From contig NZ_QGTD01000020.1 in the NCBI RefSeq assembly GCF_003176895.1, positions 158,642-222,641 on the forward strand: a stretch of DNA of 64,000 nt, written 5' to 3'. This document shows positions 8,214 through 16,917 of the stretch, in pieces. The translations under genes and the position numbers were made by a program. Positions within the stretch are counted from its first letter, which is position 1. Each line of letters starts with the position of its first letter. The notes under the pieces are model-generated. The model did not search any database and had not been told where the DNA came from. It saw only the letters and a program-made list of their open reading frames with translations. This stretch comes from Gracilibacillus dipsosauri (GTDB taxonomy: Bacteria; Bacillota; Bacilli; Bacillales; Amphibacillaceae).

Positions 8214-9176
8214 TTAGGCACTTTCACTCTTCTGCAGATTATTATTCTCTTTTTCTTGTAGTTTACGAAAAACAGTTGCTACAATCGGTCCAGAAATATT
8301 ATGCCATACACTAAATATAGCACTAGGAACAGCAGAGAGTGGATTAAAGTGTGCTGCTGCCAGCGTAGCCCCAAGACCAGAATTTTGCATCCCGACTTCT
8401 ATTGATACAGCTTTTTGCTGTTTTGGATCCATTTTAGTAAGTTTTCCAAGCCCATAACCTAATAGATAGCCAAATGTATTATGAAGGACGACAATAAGAA
8501 ATATTAATAAGCCCATTTTTGCAATTTGTTCTTGATTCACACTTACTACTGCTGCAACGATTGCTACGATACCAATAACTGATACTAATGGAATTGCCTT
8601 TACACCTGCTTCTACTTTATCCTTCAACAATCCTTTAACAAGTAAGCCTAACAAGATCGGTACTAAAACAATCTGTACGATTGATACAAATAAGGAAGCA
8701 GCCGATACTTCTAGCCATTGGCTGGCAAAAAGAAAAATAAGTGCAGGTGTCAAAACCGGTGCCAGAATCGTAGAAACCGCAGTAATCGAAACCGACAATG
8801 CTGTATCTCCTTTGGATAAGTATGTCATCACATTGGATGAAGTACCACCTGGACAACATCCAACGAGAATCACTCCAATTGCGACCTCCTTTGATACAGG
8901 TAGAATGGTTACAAGCGCAAAGGCAATTAATGGCATGATTAGGAATTGTCCTACAACTCCTATTGCTACTTCCTTTGGTCGTTTAAATGCTTCTTTGAAA
9001 TCACTAGTGGAGAGTGTGAGTCCCATACCGAACATAATAATTCCTAATAATGGCGTAATATATGCTGCTAACCATGTAAAGCCTGCTGGTACGAGAAATG
9101 ATAAGATTGCAAATAGTACGACCCAAATCGCAAAGGTATTTCCAACAAAACTGCTAACTCTTTCTAATGCTTTCAT
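8214..9176 (-). CDS. Bile acid:sodium symporter family transporter (YocS-like)
   Basis: A 320-residue membrane protein of the BASS family with about nine or ten hydrophobic segments. The conserved GCCPGGTSSNVMTYLSKGD segment near residue 106 and the EVGMQNSGLGATLA segment near 262 form the two Na-binding helix crossovers of the family. In bacteria such proteins import organic acids or related compounds with sodium, and the substrate is usually unknown. It resembles B. subtilis YocS in length. It is a single-gene unit on the minus strand. Confidence 0.87.
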   Translation of the reverse strand: MKALERVSSFVGNTFAIWVVLFAILSFLVPAGFTWLAAYITPLLGIIMFGMGLTLSTSDFKEAFKRPKEVAIGVVGQFLIMPLIAFALVTILPVSKEVAIGVILVGCCPGGTSSNVMTYLSKGDTALSVSITAVSTILAPVLTPALIFLFASQWLEVSAASLFVSIVQIVLVPILLGLLVKGLLKDKVEAGVKAIPLVSVIGIVAIVAAVVSVNQEQIAKMGLLIFLIVVLHNTFGYLLGYGLGKLTKMDPKQQKAVSIEVGMQNSGLGATLAAAHFNPLSAVPSAIFSVWHNISGPIVATVFRKLQEKENNNLQKSESA

Positions 9177-9267
9177 TTTATTCCCCCTCTTATTATCATT
9201 TCAGAAATTATATCTTATTTTTTGAAAAATTCAAATATTATTTAATTAATCCTTTATGTATATTGAC

Positions 9268-9392
9268 AAAAAAAGACTGGGACAAAAGAATAATTAAATA
9301 GAGAAAATCCAAACATTAATATTTCTGCACTGTAACCCAGTCAGAAAATTGTTCGGATTCCCCATTAACCCTATTTAATTATGTCCCAGCCA
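9268..9392. repeat. Dispersed hairpin repeat, copy 1
   Basis: A 125-bp element that begins one base after the ABC permease stop codon when read on the minus strand. Its ends are inverted: GACTGGGACA near 9275 and TGTCCCAGCC near 9383, continuing into AATTAAATAG and CTATTTAATT, so the whole can fold into one long hairpin. Blocks such as AATCCGAACA, TTCTGACTG and AGTGCAGAAATATTAA (read on the minus strand) recur in copy 2 at 42008-42147. It probably acts as a terminator or 3' stabiliser. The likeness was read by eye. Confidence 0.85.
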
Positions 9393-10994
9393 CTAGCCGA
9401 TAACATCTCTTTTTCGAAAACCAATAAATCCAGCAACGGTGCCTATTAGACTTAGCCCGATTAGAACAATGATTGGTAACCAATCAAATGCCTCGACCGG
9501 GAGCTGTGGAATATGTGAATAGCTGGATAACTGTGCTAACCATTCCGGCAAATCTAACATTTCACCTAAATAAACCACGATGAAGGAGAAAACTAAATAT
9601 CCCCAAATTATTGGGGTCCATTTAGGCAGAAACCCAAAGATACAGAGAGCGATTGTGAGTAAAAACCAGCTTGCTGGTAAATAAGCCATCCCTGCCTTCC
9701 AAAAGTTAATAAAAGGAATCGGCTCCTCCATGACAAAGCTAGAACTAATCCACAATCCATAAACAGCCAAAAATTGTGAGATAGTGGATAGAAGGATTCC
9801 GATTAAATAATAGACACCGACAATGTTCCATCTCGATACAGTACCTGTTAGGAGCATTCCCAAGCGTTCTTTCTTCTCTTCTCCTTTTATTTTGAGAAAG
9901 GTTATAAGGGCTGGAATCGTAGAGAATATAGCTAGTATTACCATTAGCATAGTAATAAATTGTTCGGTTAAGGAATAGTTCGCATTACTGCCAAGCATTT
10001 GCTTCATCGCTTCATTATTTTCAAAAAAGGCCTCTAGATCTCCAAACACTGATCCGTAAGATAGCCCTAATAGAAGCATCGCCACTAACCAAGCAATGAT
10101 AGAGGTTCTCTGAATTCGAAGAGCTAATCCTATAGTTGAAAGAATCCACCCTGATGCCTTTTTTCTACCAGGCTTGGTAGCAATTAATCCTGCTCCAACA
10201 TCTCTTCGATTATTCAATAAAAAGGCGACAGCGACAAGGATTAGATAAACCATGAACGTTATAAGAATTGGCCACCAATAGTTGTGCACAAATACTTCCA
10301 CTCGAAGAAGGAGACCTAGTGGAGAGCTTAAGCTTAAAGCCTCATTTGATACGTCTCCAATAGCTCGAATAAAGTAAAACAAAAGTAAAAAGGTAAAGGA
10401 ATAGCCTAGTGTTCCCCTTGCAGTCTGTGATAATTGGGCAAAAATTGCCGTAATCGCTGTAAAAATTAACCCACCACAAGCAAGCGTTATTCCATATAAG
10501 AAAGATCCCTCTATTCCAATACCATCGAAATTCATGGCCACAAGACCAAAAGCTATCAATAAACCGATGATAATATTATAGGAGGAAACAGTAATGAAGG
10601 AAGCCATTAATGGTGAAAGCCTTCCAACAGGTAAAGCTCTAATTAATTCTAGTTTACCATCCTCTTCTTCTGCTCTAGTTTGTTTACTAACCATTAGAAT
10701 GCTCATCACAGCAAAGGCAATCATCGTAAATAAAAGCATTTCATGTGCCATCATCGCACCATTAGTATAATTACTTAAACCATATCCTGGTCCAACCATA
10801 GCTGTCATTGCAGGATTTTCCATCGTCTGTGCCATTGCAGCCCTTTCCTGCTCATTTTGATATAACCCACTAAAAGCACTGGCAGTAGCAACAGTAATCA
10901 GTACTAGAGAGACTCCCCAGATCATAAAACTAACTCTACTTTGTCTCCACTTCCATGCTAGTAGTTTCTGTAAGGAATGAAATCGCATATTCAT
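9393..10994 (-). CDS. ABC exporter permease (ABC-2 / antibiotic exporter-like)
   Basis: A 533-residue integral membrane protein with about twelve hydrophobic segments in two halves of six. It resembles the large permeases annotated as exporters of polyketide antibiotics (COG3559 type). The segment KQTRAEEEDGKLELIRALPVGR near residue 104 is typical. Together with the ATPase encoded immediately upstream, 8 bases away, it should form an export ABC transporter. The pair is divergent from a TetR gene with operator-like sites between. The substrate is unknown; drug or peptide export is the usual family role. Confidence 0.85.
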   Translation of the reverse strand: MNMRFHSLQKLLAWKWRQSRVSFMIWGVSLVLITVATASAFSGLYQNEQERAAMAQTMENPAMTAMVGPGYGLSNYTNGAMMAHEMLLFTMIAFAVMSILMVSKQTRAEEEDGKLELIRALPVGRLSPLMASFITVSSYNIIIGLLIAFGLVAMNFDGIGIEGSFLYGITLACGGLIFTAITAIFAQLSQTARGTLGYSFTFLLLFYFIRAIGDVSNEALSLSSPLGLLLRVEVFVHNYWWPILITFMVYLILVAVAFLLNNRRDVGAGLIATKPGRKKASGWILSTIGLALRIQRTSIIAWLVAMLLLGLSYGSVFGDLEAFFENNEAMKQMLGSNANYSLTEQFITMLMVILAIFSTIPALITFLKIKGEEKKERLGMLLTGTVSRWNIVGVYYLIGILLSTISQFLAVYGLWISSSFVMEEPIPFINFWKAGMAYLPASWFLLTIALCIFGFLPKWTPIIWGYLVFSFIVVYLGEMLDLPEWLAQLSSYSHIPQLPVEAFDWLPIIVLIGLSLIGTVAGFIGFRKRDVIG

Positions 10995-11002
10995 CCTCCT
11001 TT

Positions 11003-11887
11003 CTATCCTTTTTGCTCATAATGACGCATAAACAAATCCTCTAAAGTTGGCGGCTTACTCTCGATTTTTATAATTCCATAGCTACTTAATTTAGTCATAA
11101 TTTCTGGCAGTTTATCTGTATCAACCTGGAATATATAATCACCATTTTCTTTCTGAAGCTCATGTATCCCTGACCATTCAGACAAATCCTTGATCGCACT
11201 ATTTGTTGTTAGCTTCAAATTTGTTCTTGTTAAATAACTTAATTCCTCTAAAGTACCTGTTTCAATCATCTCACCCTGTCGAATAATCCCGACTCGGTCA
11301 CATAGCTTTTCAACTTCAGAGAGAATATGACTAGAAAGCAAAACACTTTTTCCATTCTTCTTCACTTCTGCAACACATTGCTGAAATACTTGTTCCATTA
11401 ATGGATCTAATCCAGAGGTTGGCTCATCTAGAATGAACAATTCTGCGTCCGATGCAAATGCAGCGATTAGAGCTACCTTTTGTCGGTTCCCTTTTGAATA
11501 GGTCCCACATTTTTTCCTTGGGTCTAATTGAAATAAATCGATAAGCTTCTCTTTTTTCTTATAATCCACCTTACCTCTGAGCCTTAGAAATATATCAATC
11601 ACTTCCCCACCAGTTAGGTTTTCCCATAAATGAATATCACCAGGTACATAGGCAATTCTATGATGGATTTGTACAGCCTCCTTCCATACATCCATTCCAA
11701 AGATCTTTGCACTTCCTGCACTAGCTTGGATGATTCCTAACAACACACGGATAGTCGTCGATTTCCCTGCCCCATTCGGTCCGATAAAACCGAAAACCTC
11801 TCCTTTATTTACTTGTAAATTAATCTTATTTAATGCTTGAAAGGAGCCAAACCTTTTTTCTACATTTTGAACCTGTACAACGGTCAT
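11003..11887 (-). CDS. ABC exporter ATP-binding protein
   Basis: A 294-residue ATPase with Walker A GPNGAGKS near residue 38, signature YSKGNRQKVALIAAF near 135 and Walker B LFILDEPTSGLDP near 155. The signature has YSKGN in place of LSGGQ, as in many antibiotic-exporter ATPases. The C-terminal 80 residues are the family's extension with the ESKPPTLEDLFM motif. It is the first gene of a two-gene operon with the permease at 9393-10994, and its promoter region carries the paired operator-like sites shared with the divergent TetR gene. Confidence 0.92.
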   Translation of the reverse strand: MTVVQVQNVEKRFGSFQALNKINLQVNKGEVFGFIGPNGAGKSTTIRVLLGIIQASAGSAKIFGMDVWKEAVQIHHRIAYVPGDIHLWENLTGGEVIDIFLRLRGKVDYKKKEKLIDLFQLDPRKKCGTYSKGNRQKVALIAAFASDAELFILDEPTSGLDPLMEQVFQQCVAEVKKNGKSVLLSSHILSEVEKLCDRVGIIRQGEMIETGTLEELSYLTRTNLKLTTNSAIKDLSEWSGIHELQKENGDYIFQVDTDKLPEIMTKLSSYGIIKIESKPPTLEDLFMRHYEQKG

Positions 11888-11924
11888 CCTATCCCCTCCA
11901 ATTTAATCAACCCAATAAAAGTTT

Positions 11925-11950
11925 TGAAATATTATACTTTATATATTTCA
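11925..11950. promoter_or_regulatory. Operator-like inverted repeat O1 (TetR candidate)
   Basis: TGAAATAT (11925-11932) and ATATTTCA (11943-11950) form an inverted repeat with a 10-base centre. The site lies just upstream of the exporter ATPase gene and matches the second site at 11987-12012 at about 22 of 26 positions. I infer that it binds the TetR protein encoded at 12048. Confidence 0.65.
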
Positions 11951-11986
11951 TAATATTAGATTTCATTTGATTCTGCAACCTCTTTA

Positions 11987-12012
11987 TGAAATATTTTACT
12001 TGTTTTATTTCA
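11987..12012. promoter_or_regulatory. Operator-like inverted repeat O2 (TetR candidate)
   Basis: TGAAATAT (11987-11994) and TTATTTCA (12005-12012) around a 10-base centre repeat the design of O1, 62 bases away, close to six DNA turns. It lies about 35 bases before the TetR start. A larger perfect 14-base inverted repeat (11918-11931 with 12006-12019) overlaps both sites. Confidence 0.65.
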
Positions 12013-12047
12013 AAACTTTACATACAATATGAAGTGAGGTGAAGGAA

Positions 12048-12632
12048 ATGGACGGATTTGAAAGAAGAAAACAAAAAAAACAAAACAACATTTTAAATAC
12101 AGCTGTTTCTCTTTTTTTACAAAAAGGGATTAAAAGTGTGTCCATAGCAGAAATTGCGAATACGGCTAGCGTCTCTCAAGTGACCATTTATAATTATTTC
12201 GGAAGTAAAGATAAGCTACTAAAGCAAGCCATGATTTTTTATGTCGAAGAGTTATTTGGCGAGTATGTGGAAATACTCGATTCCGATCAACCATTCCCCG
12301 AGAAAATAAAGCAGTTCATTTTTCATAAAGCGGAATTATCGGAACAAATTCATGAAGAAGTTTATGAATACTTATTAAACGACTTGCATGGAGCACCGTC
12401 TTTTTTAGAGAAGATCTATCAAGAAAAATCAATTCCTTTCTTCCATCAATTAATTCAATTAGGGAAAAAGGATGGTTATATTAACGAGCAGATTTCCGAA
12501 GAGTCTATTATGATGCATATTCAAATGTATAAAAATTTCCTTCAACAGAAAAATATCGGTAATAAAATTCTTCCATATACAGAGGATATTATGAATCTTT
12601 TCTTCTACGGAATTATGGGCAAGGAAAAATGA
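12048..12632 (+). CDS. TetR/AcrR family transcriptional regulator
   Basis: A 194-residue regulator with an N-terminal helix-turn-helix: ILNTAVSLFLQKGIKSVSIAEIAN and VSQVTIYNYFGSKDKLLKQ (residues about 14-60) match the TetR signature. The C-terminal half is the variable ligand-binding and dimer domain. The ATG at 12048 is chosen because the upstream GTG at 12039 sits within the GAGGTGA ribosome binding site. It is divergent from the two-gene ABC exporter and followed by an ABC multidrug exporter gene. Repression of the neighbouring transporters and of itself is inferred. Confidence 0.92.
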   Translation: MDGFERRKQKKQNNILNTAVSLFLQKGIKSVSIAEIANTASVSQVTIYNYFGSKDKLLKQAMIFYVEELFGEYVEILDSDQPFPEKIKQFIFHKAELSEQIHEEVYEYLLNDLHGAPSFLEKIYQEKSIPFFHQLIQLGKKDGYINEQISEESIMMHIQMYKNFLQQKNIGNKILPYTEDIMNLFFYGIMGKEK

Positions 12633-12675
12633 TTCGAGTTTTTTTGCAAAAACAAAAAATAATGAAACAATTTGC

Positions 12676-12718
12676 CAAACACTTCCGTATGTAACATAAG
12701 CGAAGTGTTTGTTATTTT
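12676..12718 (+). terminator. Terminator after the TetR gene
   Basis: CAAACACTTC (12676-12685) and GAAGTGTTTG (12702-12711) form a 10-bp stem followed by TTATTTTATT. It lies between the TetR gene and the ribosome binding site of the exporter at 12741, so the exporter is either read through or has its own promoter. Confidence 0.7.
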
Positions 12719-12740
12719 ATTGAAAAGGAGTAGGGTCATT

Positions 12741-14465
12741 TTGAAAAAAAAGCAAAATAAATTTCTATCACTTATTCTATCTACTAGAATTCCAAGATTA
12801 GCACTTGTGATTGGGTTAGTTGGAGGTTTATTCACGACATTAGTGGGGTTAACCATCCCACTTTTAACGCGTCAAATGGTCGATGGCTTTGATGCCAGCA
12901 ATCTGAATATTACATTAATTGCTGTTATTGTAATCGTGTTCATCTTACAAGCAGTGCTTGATGGTGTGTCTACCTATTCCTTGGCCTATGTTGGTCAGAA
13001 AATAGTTGCGAGATTAAGAGAACAGATGTGGACAAAGTTTATTCGTTTACCCGTCTCCTACTTTGATAAAAATAAAAGTGGAGAATCAGTCAGCAGGGTT
13101 GTCAATGATACGAGTATTGTGAAAGATCTCATTACACAACACTTCCCTCAATTTATTACAGGGATTATTACAATCATTGGTGCGATTATCATCTTATTTA
13201 TTATGGATTGGAAAATGACCTTACTCATGCTTATTTCTGTACCGATTGCGGTCACTGTTCTATTACCACTAGGAAAGAGAATGTCTAAGATTTCTAGGAA
13301 TCTACAGGATGAAACGGCAAACTTCTCTGGTAGTATTCAGCAAACCTTAGGAGAAATACGCTTAATGAAGTCCTCTAATGCGGAAAAGGCAGAGCAAACA
13401 AAAGGCTTTAAAAACATTACAAAGCTTTTTAGTTTTGGTTTAAAAGAAGCCAAAATTTTTGCGTTAGTCGGGCCAACGATGTATTTGATTAATATGATTG
13501 TCATAGTGATGATCATCGGCTATGGAGGAATTCGAGTCGAGGAAGGAACGATGACAACAGGTTCTCTTGTTGCCTTCCTACTTTACCTTTTTCAAATCAT
13601 TTATCCAATCACATCCTTTGCGATGTTCTTTACCCAATTACAAAAAGCACAGGGTGCCACGGAAAGAATAATGGAGATTCTCGATTTGAAATTAGAAGAG
13701 GATAAGGAAGGTATTGATCTAGATATTGCAAATAAAACAATATATTTTGATCATGTCACCTTTGGCTACGATAAATCAGAGATTGTTTTAAAAGATATAT
13801 CATTTGAGGTTCATCCTGGAACAATGGTTGCTTTTGCTGGCCCGAGTGGTGGTGGTAAAACGACGATCTTCGGTTTAATGGAACAATTTTATCGACCATC
13901 ATCAGGTATTATACGTATAGGAGATACACCTATTCAAAAGCTTTCCATGAAATCTTGGCGTGGTCAGATTGGTTATGTTTCTCAGGATAGCCCCATGATG
14001 GCAGGTACAATAAGAGAAAACCTTTGTTACGGGATGGAAGACATTTCAGAAATTGATGATCAACGTTTATGGCAGGTTGCTGAGATGGCTTATGCTGCTC
14101 AGTTTATTAAAGAATTTCCTAATGGGTTAGATACAGAAGTCGGAGAACGCGGAGTGAAGCTATCAGGTGGTCAACGCCAAAGAATTGCGATTGCTCGCGC
14201 TTTCTTACGCAATCCGAAAATCCTAATGATGGATGAAGCGACAGCAAGTCTTGATAGCCAGTCAGAAGGCATTGTTCAAAAAGCTTTAATGAAACTCATG
14301 GAGGGTAGAACGACCTTTGTTATTGCCCATCGCCTGTCTACTATTATAGATGCAGATAAAATCCTTTTTATCGAAAAAGGGCAAATTACAGGTGTTGGAA
14401 CACACCAGCAATTAGTCGCAAATCATGCACTTTATAAGGAATTTGCCGAACAACAATTAACATAA
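12741..14465 (+). CDS. ABC multidrug half-exporter (BmrA/MsbA-like)
   Basis: A 574-residue fused membrane-ATPase half-transporter that works as a homodimer or heterodimer. Residues 1-310 contain six transmembrane helices. The nucleotide-binding domain has Walker A GPSGGGKT near 370, Q-loop YVSQDSPMM near 412, signature LSGGQRQRIAIARAF near 473, Walker B ILMMDEATASLD near 495 and the H-loop IAHRLST near 528. The TTG start at 12741 follows AAGGAG by 10 bases; upstream in-frame starts lack a ribosome binding site. Drug or lipid export is the family role. Confidence 0.94.
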   Translation: MKKKQNKFLSLILSTRIPRLALVIGLVGGLFTTLVGLTIPLLTRQMVDGFDASNLNITLIAVIVIVFILQAVLDGVSTYSLAYVGQKIVARLREQMWTKFIRLPVSYFDKNKSGESVSRVVNDTSIVKDLITQHFPQFITGIITIIGAIIILFIMDWKMTLLMLISVPIAVTVLLPLGKRMSKISRNLQDETANFSGSIQQTLGEIRLMKSSNAEKAEQTKGFKNITKLFSFGLKEAKIFALVGPTMYLINMIVIVMIIGYGGIRVEEGTMTTGSLVAFLLYLFQIIYPITSFAMFFTQLQKAQGATERIMEILDLKLEEDKEGIDLDIANKTIYFDHVTFGYDKSEIVLKDISFEVHPGTMVAFAGPSGGGKTTIFGLMEQFYRPSSGIIRIGDTPIQKLSMKSWRGQIGYVSQDSPMMAGTIRENLCYGMEDISEIDDQRLWQVAEMAYAAQFIKEFPNGLDTEVGERGVKLSGGQRQRIAIARAFLRNPKILMMDEATASLDSQSEGIVQKALMKLMEGRTTFVIAHRLSTIIDADKILFIEKGQITGVGTHQQLVANHALYKEFAEQQLT

Positions 14466-14466
14466 T

Positions 14467-14500
14467 GTTAGCCAGGTGCAACAAGTTGCGCCTGGCTAAC
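14467..14500. terminator. Long stem-loop between convergent genes
   Basis: GTTAGCCAGG (14467-14476) pairs with CCTGGCTAAC (14491-14500), extended inwards by GCAA/TTGC for about 15 bp with one G-T pair. There is no clear U tract on either side, but the position, three bases before the next gene's end, suggests a bidirectional terminator. Confidence 0.6.
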
Positions 14501-14503
14501 CAT

Positions 14504-15355
14504 TTAACTATCAAATTTTTGTAACTCAATTAGATATCCACTCATTTTCTCATCATAATCTGGATAATGATAACCAAAGTTTTTAGCCAATTCTATCGAA
14601 GTCTCCCTAAAGAGTTGAATTGCGATATATAATGCATCCCAACAGGCAGTAATGCTATCTAGCTTATAAGTAGTAAGAATCCGATTCCATACATCCTTCG
14701 AAACATATTTATCTAGATATTTATGTGATTTGCCTACACTTAATTGGAATTTTGTTTCCACACCAACCTTCCATTCAAGCATTCGAAATAATTCTTTGCG
14801 AACAATTTTTTCAAAATGATCAGCTGCAAATAGAAATTCCTTACGACATAGTCCCTTCGCTACATAGGTTGTTACCCACCAAAATTCATTACAACAATCA
14901 TCAAATTCTGCTGCACTCGGTTTTTTTACATGATAATCTCGATCATTAGGTATTGGCTTCTCTCTGATTCGATCGTCTTTATCCAACAATATTTTTGTTA
15001 AAGAATCATCCCCAAGATAGGCATCCAACTCTTCTAAAGGAATTAACATTAAATCAATGCGATTTCCGTCTTCGAATAACATTAGATAAGAGAACCAATT
15101 ACCTAATGTTGCTGGATATAGGGTCATTGCTTCAGGTGTTTGTAGGATTAATCTTTTTCCAAAATAATCTATCCAGTCTTTATTTCTAATAAACGAGGAC
15201 ATATCCTTTACAATATAGACAATGTCATAATCTTGGAACAGGTCTTTTTTTACTCTGTCATTTGTTCTTGAACCATTCATACCGACTACCCTTACACGCT
15301 CATCCATTTCAGCAAAGTCCATAACTAGACTCATTATTTCTTGCTCTGATCGCAA
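14504..15355 (-). CDS. aadK: Aminoglycoside 6-adenylyltransferase (AadK-like)
   Basis: A 283-residue nucleotidyltransferase of the ANT(6) family, which adenylates streptomycin at the 6 position. The start MRSEQEIMSLVMDFA, the GSR motif (28-30), the metal-binding DYD (42-44), GNWFSYLMLFEDGNRIDL near 80-100 and FDDCCNEFWWVTTYVAKGL near 150 match the chromosomal AadK of Bacillus subtilis, as does the length (284 there). It is a single gene with no mobile-element context, so it looks like an intrinsic chromosomal copy. Resistance is inferred from family, not shown. Confidence 0.92.
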   Translation of the reverse strand: MRSEQEIMSLVMDFAEMDERVRVVGMNGSRTNDRVKKDLFQDYDIVYIVKDMSSFIRNKDWIDYFGKRLILQTPEAMTLYPATLGNWFSYLMLFEDGNRIDLMLIPLEELDAYLGDDSLTKILLDKDDRIREKPIPNDRDYHVKKPSAAEFDDCCNEFWWVTTYVAKGLCRKEFLFAADHFEKIVRKELFRMLEWKVGVETKFQLSVGKSHKYLDKYVSKDVWNRILTTYKLDSITACWDALYIAIQLFRETSIELAKNFGYHYPDYDEKMSGYLIELQKFDS

Positions 15356-15516
15356 TATTTTCCCCCTCCTTTATGCGGTATATTCTATAATTCTATAATA
15401 CATCAAGTGAGACTTCCATCTCCAAATGAAATAATACTATTTTTGAGATATTTGGGTTATACTTGATAACAAAGGAGAGGGAACAGTTCTTTTCAACACG
15501 AAGGGAGCATGCATTG

Positions 15517-16194
15517 ATGCCAAACGATTGGTTGGAAGCAGATCCTTATTTGTCAACAATAAAAGTTATTTCAAATTCTGATAACGAGCCTGTAACGATT
15601 GAAGGCAATTCTGATGTATTGAAGTGTATCGGAATCGGAACAGATGCTGCTGTATTTCAATATATACATTTACCTCAATATGCTTATAAACTATACTCTG
15701 AGGAAAAGAAAGAAAAAATAAAACAAGAAGCTGAGATTTATCATCGACTCGGTACCTCTTCTTATTTCTCGACATGCTATGGTTATCATAAAAATTACCT
15801 TGTTTTGCAATATGAAGAAGGAATAACGCTTTACGACTGTCTGCTTAGAGGGATATACATTCCAAAACAGGTTGTACAGGATGTAGATAATGCAAGAGAA
15901 TATGCTCGTCAGAAAGGAATGAACCCTAGAGATATTCATCTAAGAAATATTCTTTTACAAAATGGCAGGGCCAAGGTAATTGATGTTTCTGAATATTTAA
16001 ACACTGGTAATGACTATCGATGGGAACATTTACGCAAGGGGTATGATGAATATTATCACCTCATTGCAGGTAAATCTATCCCTATTTTTATATTGGAATC
16101 AATTAGAAAATGGTACAGCCAAAGAAGGATCGGAGAAAACCAAATCGACGATTTTATGCAGAATATTTCGAAGCTTATTAATTTTTGGAAATGA
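15517..16194 (+). CDS. Small serine/threonine protein kinase-like protein (YrzF-like)
   Basis: A 225-residue compact kinase. A Gly-rich loop IGIGTDAAVFQY, a Lys in YAYKLYSEE, a catalytic-loop equivalent NPRDIHLRNILL and a metal-binding VIDVSEY (in place of DFG) are in the right order. I chose the ATG at 15517 because GAAGGGAG lies 9 bases upstream, whereas the first possible start, a TTG at 15463, has no ribosome binding site. Substrates are unknown. It is followed 70 bases later by a transglutaminase-like gene with its own promoter. Confidence 0.82.
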   Translation: MPNDWLEADPYLSTIKVISNSDNEPVTIEGNSDVLKCIGIGTDAAVFQYIHLPQYAYKLYSEEKKEKIKQEAEIYHRLGTSSYFSTCYGYHKNYLVLQYEEGITLYDCLLRGIYIPKQVVQDVDNAREYARQKGMNPRDIHLRNILLQNGRAKVIDVSEYLNTGNDYRWEHLRKGYDEYYHLIAGKSIPIFILESIRKWYSQRRIGENQIDDFMQNISKLINFWK

Positions 16195-16210
16195 ATTTGG
16201 ATCCATACCA

Positions 16211-16246
16211 TTGTATAAAAATAATTTTTATTGTATTATTATACAA
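16211..16246 (+). promoter_or_regulatory. Promoter with overlapping palindrome before the transglutaminase-like gene
   Basis: TTGTAT (16211-16216) and TATTAT (16234-16239) with a 17-base spacer make a good promoter. The -10 region sits inside the palindrome TTGTAT-TATT-ATACAA (16231-16246), and TTGTATAA at 16211 mirrors TTATACAA at 16239. A repressor could bind here; no regulator is identified. Confidence 0.5.
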
Positions 16247-16264
16247 AAGGTAGGAGGGCTAAGT

Positions 16265-16873
16265 ATGTTACCCGAATCAAGTTATCTTCCAGATTACTTA
16301 GAAGAATCCGATATTATAGATTTTTCTAATCCATTAATTGAAAGGAAATGTAATCATCTATTCGATCGGCCATCTTCATCTTCGGAATTGAAAAAGGTTA
16401 AAATAGCATTCGAATTTGTCCGAGATGAGATCCCACATTCTTGGGATATCCAAGGATCTGTGGTAACTTGCAGTGCCTCAGAAGTGCTAAAACATCAACA
16501 AGGAATCTGTTATGCTAAGTCCCATCTTCTAGCTGCAATATTAAGAAGGGTGGGTATTCCAACAGGCTTCTGCTACCAAAAACTTATGCTCTTTGATACA
16601 CCTGACAAAGGTTATGCTATTCACGCATTAAATGGTATTTATCTTCATTCACTCGAAAAATGGATTAGATTAGATGCAAGAGGGAACAAGCCAGGTGTTA
16701 AAGCTGAATTTTCTTTAACTGAGGAAAAATTAGCCTTTCCGATACAAGAGCAATATGGTGAAAGGGATTATCAAACAATCTTTACGAAACCAAACCAAAA
16801 AACTATTACTACCTTAAAAGATAATTCAAATGTCATCGAAATGTACAAAAATAAATTACCAGATGAGTTATAA
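16265..16873 (+). CDS. Transglutaminase-like cysteine protease-fold protein
   Basis: A 202-residue cytosolic protein with the transglutaminase catalytic triad visible: Cys in QQGICYAKSHLL, His in YAIHALNGIYL and Asp in IRLDARGNKPG. Bacterial members of this fold are mostly proteases or amidases with unknown substrates. The ATG at 16265 has an AGGAGG ribosome binding site 8 bases upstream, and upstream in-frame extensions overlap the kinase gene out of frame. It lies downstream of the small kinase gene and ends at a terminator. Confidence 0.83.
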   Translation: MLPESSYLPDYLEESDIIDFSNPLIERKCNHLFDRPSSSSELKKVKIAFEFVRDEIPHSWDIQGSVVTCSASEVLKHQQGICYAKSHLLAAILRRVGIPTGFCYQKLMLFDTPDKGYAIHALNGIYLHSLEKWIRLDARGNKPGVKAEFSLTEEKLAFPIQEQYGERDYQTIFTKPNQKTITTLKDNSNVIEMYKNKLPDEL

Positions 16874-16885
16874 AGAAATCATTGA

Positions 16886-16917
16886 AAGGGAGCCAACTTA
16901 ATTGCTCCCTTAATTTT
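16886..16917 (+). terminator. Terminator between convergent genes
   Basis: AAGGGAGC (16886-16893) pairs with GCTCCCTT (16904-16911), followed by AATTTTTA. It lies between the transglutaminase-like gene (+) and the DUF4097 gene (-) and can serve both. Confidence 0.8.

Noticed and set aside
14504..15355. Resistance gene brought in by a mobile element
   Set aside because: No transposase, integrase or inverted repeat flanks it and similar chromosomal genes exist in Bacillus.
16010..16264. Long N-terminal extension of the transglutaminase-like protein
   Set aside because: It overlaps the kinase gene in another frame; AGGAGG supports the ATG at 16265.
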